DNA from: Viscum album
Taxonomy: Eukaryota > Streptophyta > Magnoliopsida > Santalales > Viscaceae
Direction of reading: 5' to 3'
DNA: 64,000 bases
NCBI GenBank assembly: GCA_963277665.1
Contig: OY728160.1
Span: forward strand, 47,104,605-47,168,604
Under the pieces are notes generated by a model. The model was given only the letters and a program-made list of their open reading frames with translations. It was not told where the DNA came from and made no database searches. A program made the position numbers and the translations under genes. This document shows positions 14,334 through 27,270 of the stretch, piece by piece (the first letter of the stretch is position 1; each line of letters starts with the position of its first letter).

Positions 14334-15965
14334 TATTGAAACCAAAACATAACTTAAATAAATATTAAATCATTATAATGAATTCTATATATATATCATA
14401 GATAAAAACTCCCGAGGACTATAAAGGATTAGTGTACATGGAGACTAGTTACATAAATATTATATTAATGTAAAACATTTAACATCCCTAACATATTTAT
14501 TTACATAAGTTCAACTCATCTTAGTTAGAAACATTCTTCATAACCTGGGAAAAAAATATGACATAAGAAGGGTTGTGTTATGATTCCCAGTAAAGGTAGA
14601 CATAATAGATATCAATTAATGATCTTATACAAGAATAAAATGAACAAAAAGATTTAATATGATGATCATATTTTTCAACTTTCATACCCAATTATTCTTA
14701 GCTTATAAAAAATCGTCATGGAAGAAAAAATTATCATTTCAAAATATATGCATCATAATAGTGAAGAATCATCATAAGTTAATCAAGATCCATGAGAACA
14801 TATCATATTTATAAAACATAAGTCTTTGGGATAAAAATAAGCACATTGAATCATTTAATTATCCATGGATCACTTCCCTTACTATCATAGTTGATTGGGT
14901 TCACTCCCCATTCCATCATTTCTTAAGTTAAGGTTTACTCCCATGACTATATTTTTAGATAGATTCCCTTATTAAACTAAGTTAACCTCCCATTCGATTC
15001 ATTATTATCTCATGAGACATCCATATTTATCTAATCTATTGGTGGTCTATATAATATTGGGACCACCTATATCAAAATCATAATCCATTCATATGTGCGC
15101 CACAAAATCATAAAACATTGATCATATCATCATATCATAACCCATGTAAAATAAATGGGTTTCATAAACATATAATCATTCTAAAAATATTCCATTAAGA
15201 AAAATAATAATGATGGTATTATTGGATCATATACATAATAATGATTAAGTAACATCAAAATATTTTATCATATATGAAAAATGACTTTAAAATATCATTG
15301 AAATATTTCATGAGGAAAATAAAATTTCATTTTGAAATCACTTATTTAAAATCTTAAATTAAAAAATTATTATGAAAAAAAATTTATTTTAAAATAACCT
15401 TGGATAATTTTAAAGGAATATTCATACCATTGAACGGTTATGATGGTAGGAAAATCCATTCTTACTGTAAATGTTAAAATAAAAAATTCTGTTAATACCT
15501 TTATAAAGAGTAAAAAATGAATTTTTTATAAAATGTTTCATTAAAAAGAATCCTTTTAAATATTTTTAAATAAATTAAAAGGTAAAAAATTATTTTTTAT
15601 ACTATTTCAGGTATAGTTAAAATCTTCTATAAAATAATTTTTAAGATCATGGACATGGAAGAAAAACAATCATCGACAAATTAGGAAATATGGTTGTTTT
15701 TTTTAAAATGTTTTCTCTGTCATTTTAAGTACCAAAGAGAGAAAGATGGTATAAATACATATTTTTTTATTAATAAATACATGAGAAGAAAATATAAGAT
15801 TTATAAAGGACAATATCCATATAATTTTCCTCAATGAAATTTTAGCATATATAATCCTGAAGAGAAACGATATTGTGACATAAACCTTACCTAAAGTTCT
15901 ATATTTCCTTCTACGGGTTAAAATATCCTACATAAGAAATTTAAATTTATTATAAATATATTATA
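14334..15965 (-). repeat. Right LTR (5' LTR) of the outer gypsy element, piece 1
   Basis: Matches 5781 to about 7390 of the left LTR, including the tail motif region (14563-14596) and the block at 14900-15180 that parallels 6320-6580. It ends where the inner gypsy element begins with TGTCAC at 15966, after the bases TTATA. Confidence 0.85.
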
Positions 15966-17095
15966 TGTCACAAACCATCCCCCAAGCCTACCTCATAAAG
16001 GCCAGGGGTTGGTGACTTGTGCCGAAGGTGTCAACCTGCAAGTGGGAGGAATTTTCCTGAGTACTTGTGTGAACAAACACAAAACTACATCCCAAATATG
16101 GAAAGATAAAAATGAATGACACTAAACAACCACTGAGTAAATCTTCAAAATGCAGGTCAAATGGGCTAGAATACAAATACAACCAAAAAAGAACTGAAAA
16201 TAGGAATGTACAAGGAAATAATGAAATCCATCGACTGAAAACCCCACCTGATGGGTAAGTGTAGAGTAACTGCTGCAAGATGTAGAAGATTGCCCCACCT
16301 TCCTGGTCTCATTGGTCACCACTGAGTCCTGCGCCACCAAGTCCTCCATCAAGGCGGAGGTCATCTGTACTAGACACAACACGTGCGGGCGAAGCCCGTG
16401 TAGGGGTGAGTAACAATTTAGACAGTAGGGACCCCAAAGAAACAAGGAAAGACCAAAAAGAAGTCCACAAAGAAAAAACAAAGTAATACAACTCACACCA
16501 GGTATAATCTAGAGTAAGAAAATAAGACTATCAGTCATATCATCGAACACCTTGGGCTGCTGGATAACTCCTCCTCAATGAGTACAATGGAACTTCTAGG
16601 TCACACAGAAGCTGCATCACGCTAACCTTAGACTAATATGATATGAATCCCCGATGAGTACCATGGGTATGTTGGGTCACACAGAAGCCACTCCCCACTG
16701 GGGGCATGCTGGGTCACAGGAAACCCACTTCTCATCTTGGCCATACTGAGGTACTCCTCCGATCGAATTCTATGGGTCTGCTGGGTTACACAGAGATGCT
16801 CCCCAACTTGGGCCTACCGGGTCATAGAAAACCGCTTCCCACTGGCCCATCGTAGCTGATCCACATAGGGTCGCTTTTCAAGAGTCTTTAAGTATTTTCC
16901 AACTGTAGTGTTTCTACACATAGTGCACTTGATTTTGGTATAACTGATGTTCATTCCATTTGTAGAATTTCAACTTCAATAAAATCCTACATAAGGAATT
17001 CCAAAACATCATCTTCATCTTGAGGGTTCCAATGTCACAAACGGCTCATCAATCAGACACCCAGTTTGAAATATATTGACGTTTTCTAAAAAGGG

Positions 17096-17260
17096 GCTCG
17101 TTGGGTTTGGGTCTGGTCCAACCCGGTCGGACCAACCTGACCCAACCTCACCTGGGGTCGACCGACCAAACCCGGGTCTACCGACCCAACCCAAACATGG
17201 CCCCAAACTGGGTCCAGTCCATTGGGTTGTGGGCTCGGCCTAACTCGATGGGGCGGCCCA
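17096..17260. repeat. Degenerate GACCCAACC-like short tandem array, left copy
   Basis: A stretch dominated by ACCCAACC, ACCCGG, GACCGACC and their variants; on the minus strand it reads as GGGTTGGGTCGG repeats. The same array occurs at the matching place in the other LTR (24610-24800). It resembles telomere-like G-runs but the units are irregular and do not match TTTAGGG. Confidence 0.65.
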
Positions 17261-18008
17261 CGCCCTACCTAGTCCCCCATAATCAGACCAGTTTTCACTT
17301 GGGCGGGATGTGGTTGGAAGCTGTGTCTCGTCCCCCTACCCCGCTGATTGTCTGTGGGGCCAACTCCACCACCATGGTTAGTTGATCAAAACCTTACTAT
17401 GGTTTCTCATCCGTGATACCTCCGACACGACCGATTGGTCATGTCTTCCCACTGCCAACCACCAGCACGGAGGCCGATGACTCCTGCCGCACTACCCCAG
17501 CCCAAGCCAACCACAATGCTTCTTCGACCGCACCATCATGGAAAATTGGTGGGTTCCTCTGCGGACCACTGGGTCCATTATGGTGGTCCTTTCTTCATGA
17601 TGCTTCCACATACAACCACCAGGGGATGACATCTTCCCTAAGATGGCCTCAAAGCCTCTTTTCCTACACTTAGAAGACGTGGTCAGGAAGAATAAACAAA
17701 ACAAAAAAGGTATAGGGGCTCGAGCCTTGTTCGTGTTAGCCTTCAACCTCTGTGTTAGAGGTTTAGAAAAAATGATATATAGAATTGAATTCCTATCACC
17801 ATTAATCTAGTATCCCAGTGTAAAACCCAAAGGAAAGTGTCCTCCCTCAAGAACGAGCGATCCGTGAATGAACATGTTTGTGGGTTGATCCATATTCGTC
17901 ATTTAAAATAAGGAATAGGGAAACTTAAAACAAAAACAAAACCATACCTAGTTCAGATCACTCATTATCGATGAAATGTGTTGCTTCTTTCATCGTTTTT
18001 CAATCCTC

Positions 18009-18016
18009 TATTTATG
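18009..18016 (-). promoter_or_regulatory. Candidate TATA box of the inner gypsy LTR (left copy)
   Basis: The minus strand reads CATAAATAGAGGATT. The same motif with a few changes is at 25577-25584 in the other LTR. Conservation in both copies and its place upstream of the GC-rich transcribed part suggest the LTR core promoter. In this 3' LTR copy it would read outward to the left. Confidence 0.5.
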
Positions 18017-18600
18017 GTTGTTGGTTGATCATCATTGGTGAAGATCCATTTGACTGGTTGGTATTCATCATCATTACCCACCGGAGCTTTAGAGAAGAAC
18101 CGGGATTGTGCCAATAATATTACGTTGCCTTCTTGGCCATTAAAGGATGAAATGTGAATTAGCGTTTCTATTACATTTCTATTATGAAGTCGTTACACTA
18201 TTTCATTTAATGAAATAACGTATTTAGTTTTTCTTGATTGGTAAAATGTTGAGTTGTAATTATTTTACAATGCAATAAAATAAAATAAGACAATTTTATT
18301 TTATTTAATAATTATGAAAAATAAAATTTTCCCTCGACCTGTGCTAGTCGAGTTTAGGTCCATTCTAGGATAATCCCACCTTTCTGAGTTCAACAGTACC
18401 CTTGGATTTTTGATCCAAGAACATGTTTAAAATTTAGAAAAACACACTTGCACATTTACTTAAATGAACTTAAAAAAGGTTCAAGATGCTATTATTGGAT
18501 CACTGGGCCTTGGAATCAAGTGAAGTCAAAACATCAAGTCTAAAAATAATTTCCTCTAATTTTTTAAAAAATTACATGGGATTTTCAAGACATTACATTA

Positions 18601-18612
18601 CTCCCCCTTTTA
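18601..18612 (-). other. Polypurine tract of the inner gypsy element
   Basis: The minus strand reads TAAAAGGGGGAG three bases before the 3' LTR end at 18597. This is the usual plus-strand DNA primer of LTR elements and fixes the element's direction and the LTR boundary. Confidence 0.85.
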
Positions 18613-20180
18613 GGGTTTCACGTCCTCATAATCCAAAACAAGGATAAACAAACAAATAGGGGTACTGAACATGAATCTAAGACTCCCACTCCCATGTTCT
18701 CTCATGGATATTTCTGTGTTACCACCAAAAAAACACTAGATGAATCGACCATCAACAAAGGGCCCACTCCCATCGTTCCTCTATCTCCACTTGGAACTCC
18801 GAAAACATCACCCCATCATCAATGTCCATCTCACCCCAATCGATGAAATGTGATGGGTCATGCACTTACCTCCTCAGCTGCGACACGTGAAAAAAAGTCA
18901 TGCACCTGGTGTATCTGTGGGGGAAGTGCTAGGAGGTATTCCGCCTCACCAACTCTGTTTATAATCTGGAATGGTCTGATGAACCTCGGATATAAATTAT
19001 CATCCCAGGCTAATCTTCATAATCCCCATCTGGGAGAGAATCGAAGGAAAACATGGTCTCCCTCCTTGAAATCTAAGTGCCTCTTCCTCCTATCCGCATA
19101 AGATTTCTGCCTTCTTTGTGCAGTCCTCATCCACTCCTGGATGATCTGAACCTTCTCAGTGGTAGCTCATACCAACGCTGGACCCATGAGTGCTGAATCT
19201 CCTTGGTCTATCCAGCATAGAGGTGATCTTCATGGCTTCCCGTACAAGGCCCCAAACGGTGACATACCAATAGTGGCATGATAAAAGTTGTTTTATGAAA
19301 AGTACACCAGTGGAAGATGGTCCTCCCAACTGTGACCAAAATCCAGGAAGCAAGCCTGAATCATTTCCTCCAATGTTTGTATGATTTGCTCTGTCTGACC
19401 ATATATCTGAGGGTGAAAGACTGTTCTCTAGCACAACTGATTCCTGAATTCCTTATAAAATCCCTTCCACAGATAGGATGTAAATCAACCATAACAGTCT
19501 GCAACGATCGTGGAAGGAACCTCGTGTATCCACACTATCTTCTGGATGTATAGGTGTCTGAAGCCCTCTAACAATAATTTCTCCCAAATGGGTAGGATGT
19601 GAGCCAACTTGGTGGGTCAGCCATCAATAACCCAAATAGAATCATAGACCCTGGACATGTGCGGTAACCCCATCACATATTCCACTTAGATGCCATCCCA
19701 TTTCTACTCCGGTACCCTGAGTGGCTGGGCTAAGACTACTAAAACCTGATGCTAAGACATCACTTTCTAAGAAGTGAGGCATCATGAAACGAACTCTTCC
19801 AACACTTTCTTTATCTCTGGCCACTAGTATTGACGTCAAAGGTCCTGGTACATCTTCACCACACCAGGATATACCATAAAAGGGGATGTATAGAACTCCC
19901 TCATAACCTCCTCCTGCAACTTCACTGGTACTATAGTGCATCCTAGGAAAAGGATAACATGCTTACCACCTATTGAATATACATCATGATCCTATCCTGA
20001 GGATAATTGAGCACATCAAGCCTTAAAATCAACAAACACAAGCTCTACCTCACTGAATCACTGTAAGAGTGTAGGATTGATTGTCATTGACTGAAGTTAA
20101 GCTGATCCATCATCATCCATGAAGGATATCCGCATCGTGGATAGCTTCTCCATCGCCTCACTCAACAGCTACAAAATGGA
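18613..20180 (-). pseudogene. Integrase and chromodomain-like end of the inner gypsy pol
   Basis: Minus-strand translation with several stops follows gypsy integrase. About 19640-19700 covers the start of the core, where the first catalytic Asp appears as Glu (VEYVMGLPHM). The second Asp survives in IVADCYG near 19500, followed by a stop and FTSYLW. The third residue region (GQTEQIIQTLEEM) near 19370-19410 keeps its Glu. The C-terminal module (FLRFSPRWGL, PRFIRPFQII) lies at about 18880-19080. The final ERTWEWES and QYPYLF near 18650-18710 match the chromodomain tail that precedes the PPT in Tekay-type elements. The enzyme would join cDNA to chromatin; this copy cannot be functional. Confidence 0.82.
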
Positions 20181-21470
20181 CCTCCTGCTGAGCGCATCAA
20201 CCACCACATCCCCTTTCCATGGAGTATATACTATTTTAAAGTCATATTCATAGAGAAACTCTATCCATCACTGAAGCCTCAAGTCTAGGTCATTTATTGA
20301 GAAAATATACCTAAGACTCTTGCGGTCTGAGTAGATGATAAACCATACACCCATCAAGTAGTGTCACCAAATCATCAAAGTAAAGAAAACTGTTGCTAAC
20401 TCCAGTTCATTGGTGGCATAGTTCTGTTCATGCTTCCTCAACTTCTATGAGTCGTAAGTGATCTAATATCACTTCTGCATCAATACACAACCCAATCAGA
20501 TCCCTAATGCATCATAGAAGAGTATATACCTAATGCCCTCCTCTAGTAGTCTCAAGATCGGGGAACTCATCAGTCTCCTCCCCAGCTCCTAGAAACTCTA
20601 CTGGAACTTCTCCCTACACACAAAGGGACATCTCTTCTTTTTCAAATATGAAAAGGGTACTGCTACTCTGGAAAATTCCATCATGAACCTCCAGTATTAT
20701 CAATCCAACCCTAAGAAACTATGCACCTCATTCACGCTCTTAGGTGGATCCCAAGAAAGAACTGCCTCTATCTTCGTCGGATGTACTGCATCTCCAACCT
20801 CCAAGATGATGTGTCCCAGAAATTGGACCTCCCAAATCCAAAACTGACACTTCAAGAGATTCCCATAAATATGGTGCTCTCGGAGTGTATCCCGGACTAT
20901 CTACAGGTGTGTAGCATGCTCCCCTTCTGACGTTGAGTACACCAAAATTTCATCAATGAATACCACCAAAAAACAATTGAGGTCAGGCTGGAAGTTCCTA
21001 TTTATGAGTACCATGAATACTTCTAGGTCATTGGTCACGCCTAAAGGCATCACCAAAAACTCATAGTGGACATACCGAAATCTAAAGGCAATCTTCGGTA
21101 TGTCCTCATCTCATACCCGAAGCTAATGATAGCCTGATATAAGGTCTATCTTTGAGAACCACCTCGCTCCCTTTACTTGATCGAGGAAGTCATAAATTCT
21201 TGATAGTGGATACTTGTTCTTCACAATCACCTGGTTCCGGTGCTAGAAGTCCACGCATAGCCTCAAGATCCCATATTCCTTCTTGCAATACAACATTGGG
21301 GATGTCCATGGTGAAACGCTGGGCCTCAAGAATTTATTATCCCGCAAGTCCACCAACTGTATCCTCAATTCCCGAAGCTCCCCAAGAGCCATCTGATATT
21401 CTGGTGTGGGTATCAGTGTTGTACTGTGGTATAGGTTAATGTCGAAGTCTAACTTCTTACTAGGAGGTAG
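20181..21470 (-). pseudogene. Reverse transcriptase and RNase H of the inner gypsy pol
   Basis: The RT core is readable at about 20890-21250 on the minus strand: [14 protein letters not shown], then DEDIPKIAF and [16 protein letters not shown]. The catalytic motif is FIDEILVYS (Asp codon 20952-20954, Glu codon 20949-20951), so the second Asp of the pair is changed. LLKCQFWIWEVQFLG follows in the connection region. RNase H is visible near 20180-20350: YSDRKSLRYIF, and the terminal VVVDALSRRS. Several in-frame stops are present. The domain order PR-RT-RH-IN confirms Ty3/gypsy rather than copia. Confidence 0.85.
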
Positions 21471-22190
21471 TTATAGAACATAATTAGGAAATACATCCTC
21501 ATTCTTGTCAAACACCACAGGAAAGCTTGGACACCTATCATCCACTATACTGAGGGTGAGGCTAGCCAATTGGTGAGTGATCGTCTGAACCCTCCACTGA
21601 GAAAGTCCATCCTGTGCTACAAAAGTTCCTTTCTCCCCATTGAAGGAAAACATGGTTCCATCATCACAGACACACCAAACTTTTTTCCCAATACAGTTGA
21701 GCTGAGCATGAACTGTAGATAACCAGTCCATACCCAAGATGACGTCGTAAGGCCTTGACGCTTCTACAAAGAGATCCTAGCTGAAGCTCTCAGCTCCTAG
21801 AGTAAGATCACACTACTAGAACTAGTGTGTAATCATCGAATTTGTTCCTGTAGGAGTCTCTAATCGCAAAGATAAATCCAACAGTTCCACTGGAATCTAT
21901 GATCATTGAATGCGGTCTGTAGTAAGGAAAGAGTGACTAGAACCTATGTCTATTAGAAATAAAACTAAGGAGGATAAGACATAGATCATACCTGTAATCA
22001 TATATGGAGAATCGTGGTTGTAGGCCTCCACACCTGAAGCTAGCCTCACCCCTGTCTGCTGGCTCCCTGAGCCTGTGGTGGACCACCTGCGGGTGGTGGT
22101 GGTAGAACCTCTAACCATCATCCACTGCCTATTGCTCAACATGCTCCCCTTCCACATCCGCTTCCTTATGGACCTCCTCACTGAAACCTC
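21471..22190 (-). pseudogene. Aspartic protease region of the inner gypsy element
   Basis: The minus strand contains FLIDIGSSHSFL. The catalytic triad codons at 21942-21950 read D-I-G instead of D-T-G, a single C-to-T type change that removes the conserved Thr. Downstream (21471-21737) is MGMDWLSTVHAQLNC and, near its end, FPVVFDKNEDVFPNYV, the usual link from protease to RT. In the family this enzyme cuts the Gag-Pol polyprotein. The segment between the DIG motif and MGMDWL is broken by stops. Confidence 0.82.
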
Positions 22191-23132
22191 TTCCTATGCC
22201 TTGGTGGTCCCTCAACCATCTGCTGATCGCCTGTGCGGTGGGTCGAGCAGTCACGAGCCATGTGTCCCCAATCACCACACGTGAAGCACAACCAAGTTCC
22301 CTACTAACACCCTCTGCTCTGGGAGCCCCACACTATTGAACCCTAGTCCTGGGGTCATCCTCTGAATGACCTAACCCTCTTGGGTCCCCTTATATCCTGG
22401 TTGGTTCTCACTACTGAAGACTCTGCCGCTTGATGTTTGCTGGTGGCTCTGGTTATCAGTGCCTTCTCTACTAAGAATCTCTCCACAAGAAGGGATTACT
22501 CCAGCACCCCAGCCGGTGTGGGGATGCTGTGAGACACCCTAGATTTCTTGATCTCCCATATGAGCCCCGACATAAAGGTTCAGGCCGTTAAGAAAGGGTC
22601 TCGCACCATGTATGTAGAGTAGCATGATAGATATGTAAACCTCGTACAGTACTCAGCCACTGACATGCTGCCCTCCTGTAGGTGAAGCAGCTTTGGTATG
22701 CACAATGTTTGAAAGGTCTCAGGGAATAACTCCTCCCTAAAAAGACACTCAAATTGAACCTTGAAGAGGGTCAACTCATTATGAGTTTGAATCATCAAAC
22801 TCAACCATTTCCTACTGATCCCTGAAGAAGGATCGAGACAAAGATTGACATCAGATCAAGTGGTGTCCTCACTAAGTAGAAGAACTATGTCACCACCTCT
22901 AGCTAGTCCTCAGTGACCTGAGGATCTATCTCTCACATGAACCCTAGAGGTATCTATCTCTGGAACTCTTGGAAGGCAATAAGCATGTGCGATTCCTCTA
23001 CCGGTAATGCCGGTAGTAACTACTGATCAATGAGTGGATGTAATGTTGGTGCACCAACCAATGGGTCCATCTCTAGCATTGGTCCCTAAAGCAAGGCTCG
23101 TCACTAGACAGTCTGCCCTCATGTTCATGCAT
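22191..23132 (-). pseudogene. Gag of the inner gypsy element with intact CCHC zinc knuckle
   Basis: Minus strand. A possible start codon is at 23130-23132 (MHEHEGRLSSDEP), followed by a stop. The capsid-like retrotransposon gag domain lies at about 22580-22804 (LFREELFPETF, then EGSMSVAEYCTRFTYLSCY, the QGxMSVxEY signature). The zinc knuckle at 22247-22288 reads CFTCGDWGHMARDC, a complete C-X2-C-X4-H-X4-C, an unusually intact motif in an otherwise broken gene. Gag would package the RNA in cytoplasmic particles. Stops and frameshifts separate the pieces. Confidence 0.82.
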
Positions 23133-23467
23133 TATAATATTAGCTAGCTATCTATGTGGATGCATCCTAAAACAAATCAAGATGTTCCACAGTCAATAGA
23201 TTATACCTGTTGAGATAAATCTAATTCAAGAAAAATATTAGGAAACAATAAGTTCTTTTATGATTCATGAAGCAAGGGTTTTTTTGTATAAAGTCAAAAA
23301 GTATAATTCAAGGTCTTGGTGAATGGATATGTCGTCGACCACACCAACACTAAAATTTCCAAATTTGAATACCAAAATCGAAACATTTAACACCATTTCC
23401 AAAAAAACAAAACAATAGACTCTTGGTGTTTAAGGTACAACTGGACACCTCTGATACCACATTATCA
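23133..23467 (-). other. Untranslated leader and PBS of the inner gypsy element
   Basis: About 335 bp between the 5' LTR and gag. The minus strand at 23448-23459 reads TGGTATCAGAGG, a good match to the initiator-Met tRNA primer-binding site, starting 8 bases inside the LTR. No other feature is visible. Confidence 0.82.
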
Positions 23468-26145
23468 TGACCCATCCTATATGGCCCCTTTCATAACATC
23501 CCCCAATACCACCTCTCGAAGGCCCAGGGTTGGCGACTAGTGCCGAAGGTGTCAACGAGCAAGTGGGAGGAATTTTCCTGAGTAACTTTACACACGCACA
23601 TGCAACAATATCCCAGAGTTGGAAAGATAAACACGCATTACACTAAAAAACCATCGATTAAAAGTAAAAAATGTAGGTGAAATGGGCCAAAATAGAAATC
23701 CAATAAAAAAAGAACTAAAAATAATAAATTACAAGGAAACTCTGAAAGTCATCCGCTGAAAACCCCACCTAATGTGTTAGTGTAGAGTAGCTGTTGGAAG
23801 CTGTAGAAGTACGTCCCGCCTTCCTGGTCTCACTCAGATCCACCAAGTCCTAGGAAACCAAGTCCTCTATCAAGGTAGTGGTCATTTTCACCATACACAA
23901 CATGTATGAGCAAAGCGCGTGAAGGGGTGACTAAAAATTTACTCATAAGGGACCACAAACCAACAAGGAATGACCAAAAAGAAATCAAAAAAGAAAACCA
24001 AGAAGCAAGACAACTCACACTATGTATAATCTAGAGTAGGAAAGTAATACTATCAATCATATCATCGAACATCTTGTACTGTTGGAAAAATCCACCTCAA
24101 TAAGTAAATTGGGGCAAACAGATTATATAGAAGCCCCCTCCCACTAACTTTGGACTACTGTGGTACTCATCCCTAATTAGTACCGTGGGTATGCTAGGTA
24201 ACACAAAAGCCACACCCCAACATGGGAAGGCCTGGTCACACAAAACTTGATTCCCACCTTGGACATACTGAGGTACTCCTCTTATAGAGTAACATGGGTC
24301 TGCTGGGTCAGACAAAGATGCTTCCCAATATGGGTCTTCTGGGTCACACAAAACTGCTTCCCTCTGACCCATCATAGCTATACCACACAGGGTCAATTTT
24401 TATCAGTCTTTATGTCTCATCCAACCGTAGGGTTTCCCCATGTAGTCTGCAATATTATATGAGAACTAATCCTCAAGAATTATTAGAATTTAAACATACA
24501 TTAAATCCTCTATAGAGTGTTTAAAAATATACGCCTTGTTGCGAGGGTTCTATTGCCCCAAATAGCTCGTCAATCAAATGCCTGGTTTGAAAAATATTGA
24601 CATTTTTTCAAAAAGGGGATGGTTGGGATTAGGTCTAGTCTTACCAGGGCGGGCGACCCAACCTGACCCGGACTTGGGTCCACCGACCTGACCCAATCCT
24701 TTCAAACGGACCCAAACCTGGATCCGACTTGGGTCAGGTTCATTGGGCCATAGGCCCGACCCGACTTGATCGGGCGGGTCTGACCTGTGCCCTGCCTGAT
24801 TAGACATAGGCGGATAGATTTTCACCTAGATGGGACATGGATGGATGTCATGTCTTTTCCCCCTACCCTGTGGGTCATCTACGGGGCTAGATCATCTTTC
24901 GTAGTCAGTTGACCATGGCCTTGCTGCATGCGATGCGGCGCGGTGCCGTGTTTGTGGTATCGTTGATGCGTCTGGGTGTCCATGTCTGCCCGCCACCAAC
25001 AACCAGCATGGAGGCCGGTGGGTCCTTCCGTACTACCATGGCCTGATCCAGCCGTAGAGATTCTCCCAACATGCTGTCATGGCACGTCGCTACCCACCAG
25101 CGGTCATCGCTAGTGCACCGATAGGTTCTTCCACGGACCCCTAGTCCGCTCCGGTTGTTCGTTCTTCACACCACTTGCGCCTACAACCTCTATTGGATTA
25201 CATATTTTCTGTGATGGCCTCAAATCATACTTTACAGCACGTTGAATACACATTCATTAAGAATGCAAAACACACACAATGCGGAGGGGCTCGAGCCTTG
25301 TTCGTGTCAGTCCGCACCCTCTGCGTTAGAGGTTTATAGAAAATGGGATATAGAATTGGAGTCCTATCACAATTAATCAAGTATCCTAGCACAAAACACC
25401 AAGGAAAGTGTCATCCCACAAGAATGAGTGATCCCATGGATCAACCTATCCATGGGTTGATCCACATTCATCATTTAGAATAAAAATGGGGAAACTTAAT
25501 ACATAAACAAACCCCTACTTGGGTTAGATCGTTTGTTGGAAATGAACGGTGTTGCTGCGTTTGTTGTTTTGTGATCATCTATTTATGGTCATTAGTAGAT
25601 CATCATTGGTGATGATTTGTTCGAGGGGGGGTGGAATTTGTCATCATTACCCACCAAAGCTTTGGAGCAGAACTAGGATTGTTCCAACAATCCTACATTG
25701 TCTTCTGGGACATTAAAGGACGAAATGAGAATCACTATTTCTGTTATATTTTGGTTACGAAGTCTTTATGCTATTTTATCTAATGACACAAAGTATTCAG
25801 TTTCACTTTTTCAGTAAAACGTTGAGCTGCAATGATTTAAAAATTTAGAAAAATAAAATAAGTTTAATTTATTTTTAACTTTTTCTTTAAAAATTATGAG
25901 AACTAATTTGTCCTTAAACCTCTTCCGGTCGAGGTTAGGTCAATTGTAGGAGAATCCCACCATCCTGATTTCAACATTGCCTCCATATTTTTGATCCAAG
26001 AACCATTTTAAATGTTAGAAAAACCTGCTTTCATGTTTACTTAAATGAACTTTAAAAAGGTTCAAAATTATATTCCGAGCTCACCAGGCTCGGAATAAAT
26101 TGTCATCAAAGCATCTAGTCCTGAAATAATTCCTTATAATTAAAA
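23468..26145 (-). repeat. Right LTR (5' LTR) of the inner gypsy element
   Basis: Aligns with 15966-18597. It carries about 25 bp near its start that the left LTR lacks. The GC-rich repeat array is at 24610-24800, the promoter-like TATTTATG (minus CATAAATA) at 25577-25584, and the last recognisable part is CATCTAGTCCTGAAATAATT near 26105-26125. The terminal bases corresponding to GACATTACA are lost, so the right boundary is approximate. Confidence 0.83.
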
Positions 26146-27270
26146 AAAAATAAATTTAATTTCTAGTAAAATTCATCATAGAACCATATTAACATATAAA
26201 TCACTATTTATCCTTCCTTTATTATTTTTTTATCCTTTAATTAATAATTTCTGCACGAAAATGACAATTCATATGAAAACTAGTTTTTTTACAGTGATGT
26301 TTCCTCGTGATGGTTCCTGTACATGAACCCTATTAATGTTTTAATAATATAAAATATAATAATCATGACATTAGTAACACAATTATTTATCATATAACAT
26401 TTTATAATTATTCATATAAATCAGTGATGAAATACTAATTACATCACTTCATGGAGATGGTAGTTCATATGTATGAACGAGTGATGTTTCCACTTTTCAA
26501 TAGTAGGAATAAAATAAAGGTAAAAATTAAAATTTAAATAATAATTATTATATCATAAATATAATATATATTCATTAAATTCATCTTTATTTCTAACCAT
26601 GTAAAGTTGAAATGAAAAATAAATCACATTAGTTCAAGGTAGTTGTATTCCACACATACGCATGAACGCCATTATCATTTTCTAATAGATCGAAAGGTAA
26701 TAAGTAAGAGATTATTTTATAATTATAGAAGTATAAATTTTTCATAAATATCAAACATAAACATTGAGTTCTTCATAATAACCAACCATGAATTATGGTG
26801 ATGGAAAATGAATCATATAGCTACGTAGAGGAGGTAGTCCACACTTACACATGGTAAATAATTTCATTTCCTTTTAGAGAGAAAGAAAGAGGAAAATAGT
26901 TAATGAATCATCATAATAAAAATTAGGTATATTTTAGAGACATATTTAATTATTTTAGAATGTATAACATAGATTTAGGTGAGTTATAAGAATAAATAAA
27001 ATTTAAATTACTTGGTTAAGAGTTATACCTATTGTTTGTGAAACCTCATTGGGATTACACCTTAAGCATTTAAATGAAGGTATTTTTGAAATAAAAAATC
27101 TCTCATACATGGGTATGTATTTTAGGAGGTATTAGGGTAGATTTTTTAAAATATTTAAGGCTCATGAAGTGCATGTAAGAGAGGAGAGATGATATATTTT
27201 TATATGAGAGGGGGAGGATTCAATTTTATTTTTTCAAAAGATTAAAATATAATAATTTATTACTCAAGTA
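26146..27270 (-). repeat. Right LTR of the outer gypsy element, piece 2
   Basis: Resumes the outer LTR after the inner element. It matches about 7390-8500 of the left LTR: the block around 26280-26330 parallels 7500-7560, the TCACTTC-GTAGTCC blocks near 26440 and 26810 parallel 7670 and 8045, and GGTTAAGAGTTATACCT occurs at 27013 and 8248. It ends after TTACTCAAGTAA, where the left LTR continues and this copy turns into copia-type sequence. Confidence 0.8.

Larger units (their letters stand above)
15966..18597 (-). repeat. Left LTR (3' LTR) of the inner gypsy element
   Basis: Starts TGTCAC and ends GACATTACA, directly before the polypurine tract complement. It aligns throughout with 23468-26145. 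Good anchors are GTGCCGAAGGTGTCAAC at both starts and GCTCGAGCCTTGTTCGTGT near 17720 and 25285. It holds a GC-rich middle (about 17090-17760), which includes a run of GACCCAACC-like repeats. Open frames in both strands here are LTR sequence, not genes. Confidence 0.88.
15966..26145 (-). mobile_element. Inner Ty3/gypsy chromovirus (Tekay/Del-like), minus strand, nested in the outer LTR
   Basis: A full-length but decayed element of about 10.2 kb. LTRs are 15966-18597 and 23468 to about 26145 (2.63 and about 2.68 kb). The polypurine tract complement lies at 18601-18612 and the initiator-Met PBS at 23448-23459. Between them, read right to left, are gag with a zinc knuckle, protease, RT, RNase H, integrase and a chromodomain-like end. 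It interrupts the 5' LTR of the outer element: sequence on both sides continues the same outer LTR. LTR divergence is clear but less than for the outer pair, which fits a later insertion. The last ~25 bp of the right LTR are not recognisable, so the target duplication (TTATA on the left) cannot be confirmed. Confidence 0.88.

Noticed and set aside
15988..16496. Several minus-strand frames with hydrophobic stretches (up to 124 codons)
   Set aside because: They overlap each other in different frames at the start of the inner LTR and do not persist in the second LTR copy.
17096..17260. Interstitial telomere repeat
   Set aside because: Units are irregular GACCCAACC-like words, not TTTAGGG, and are duplicated as part of an LTR.
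17413..17746. Overlapping open frames on both strands (86, 64 and 84 codons)
   Set aside because: They lie in the GC-rich part of the inner gypsy LTR, are matched by the diverged right LTR without frame conservation, and show no domain.
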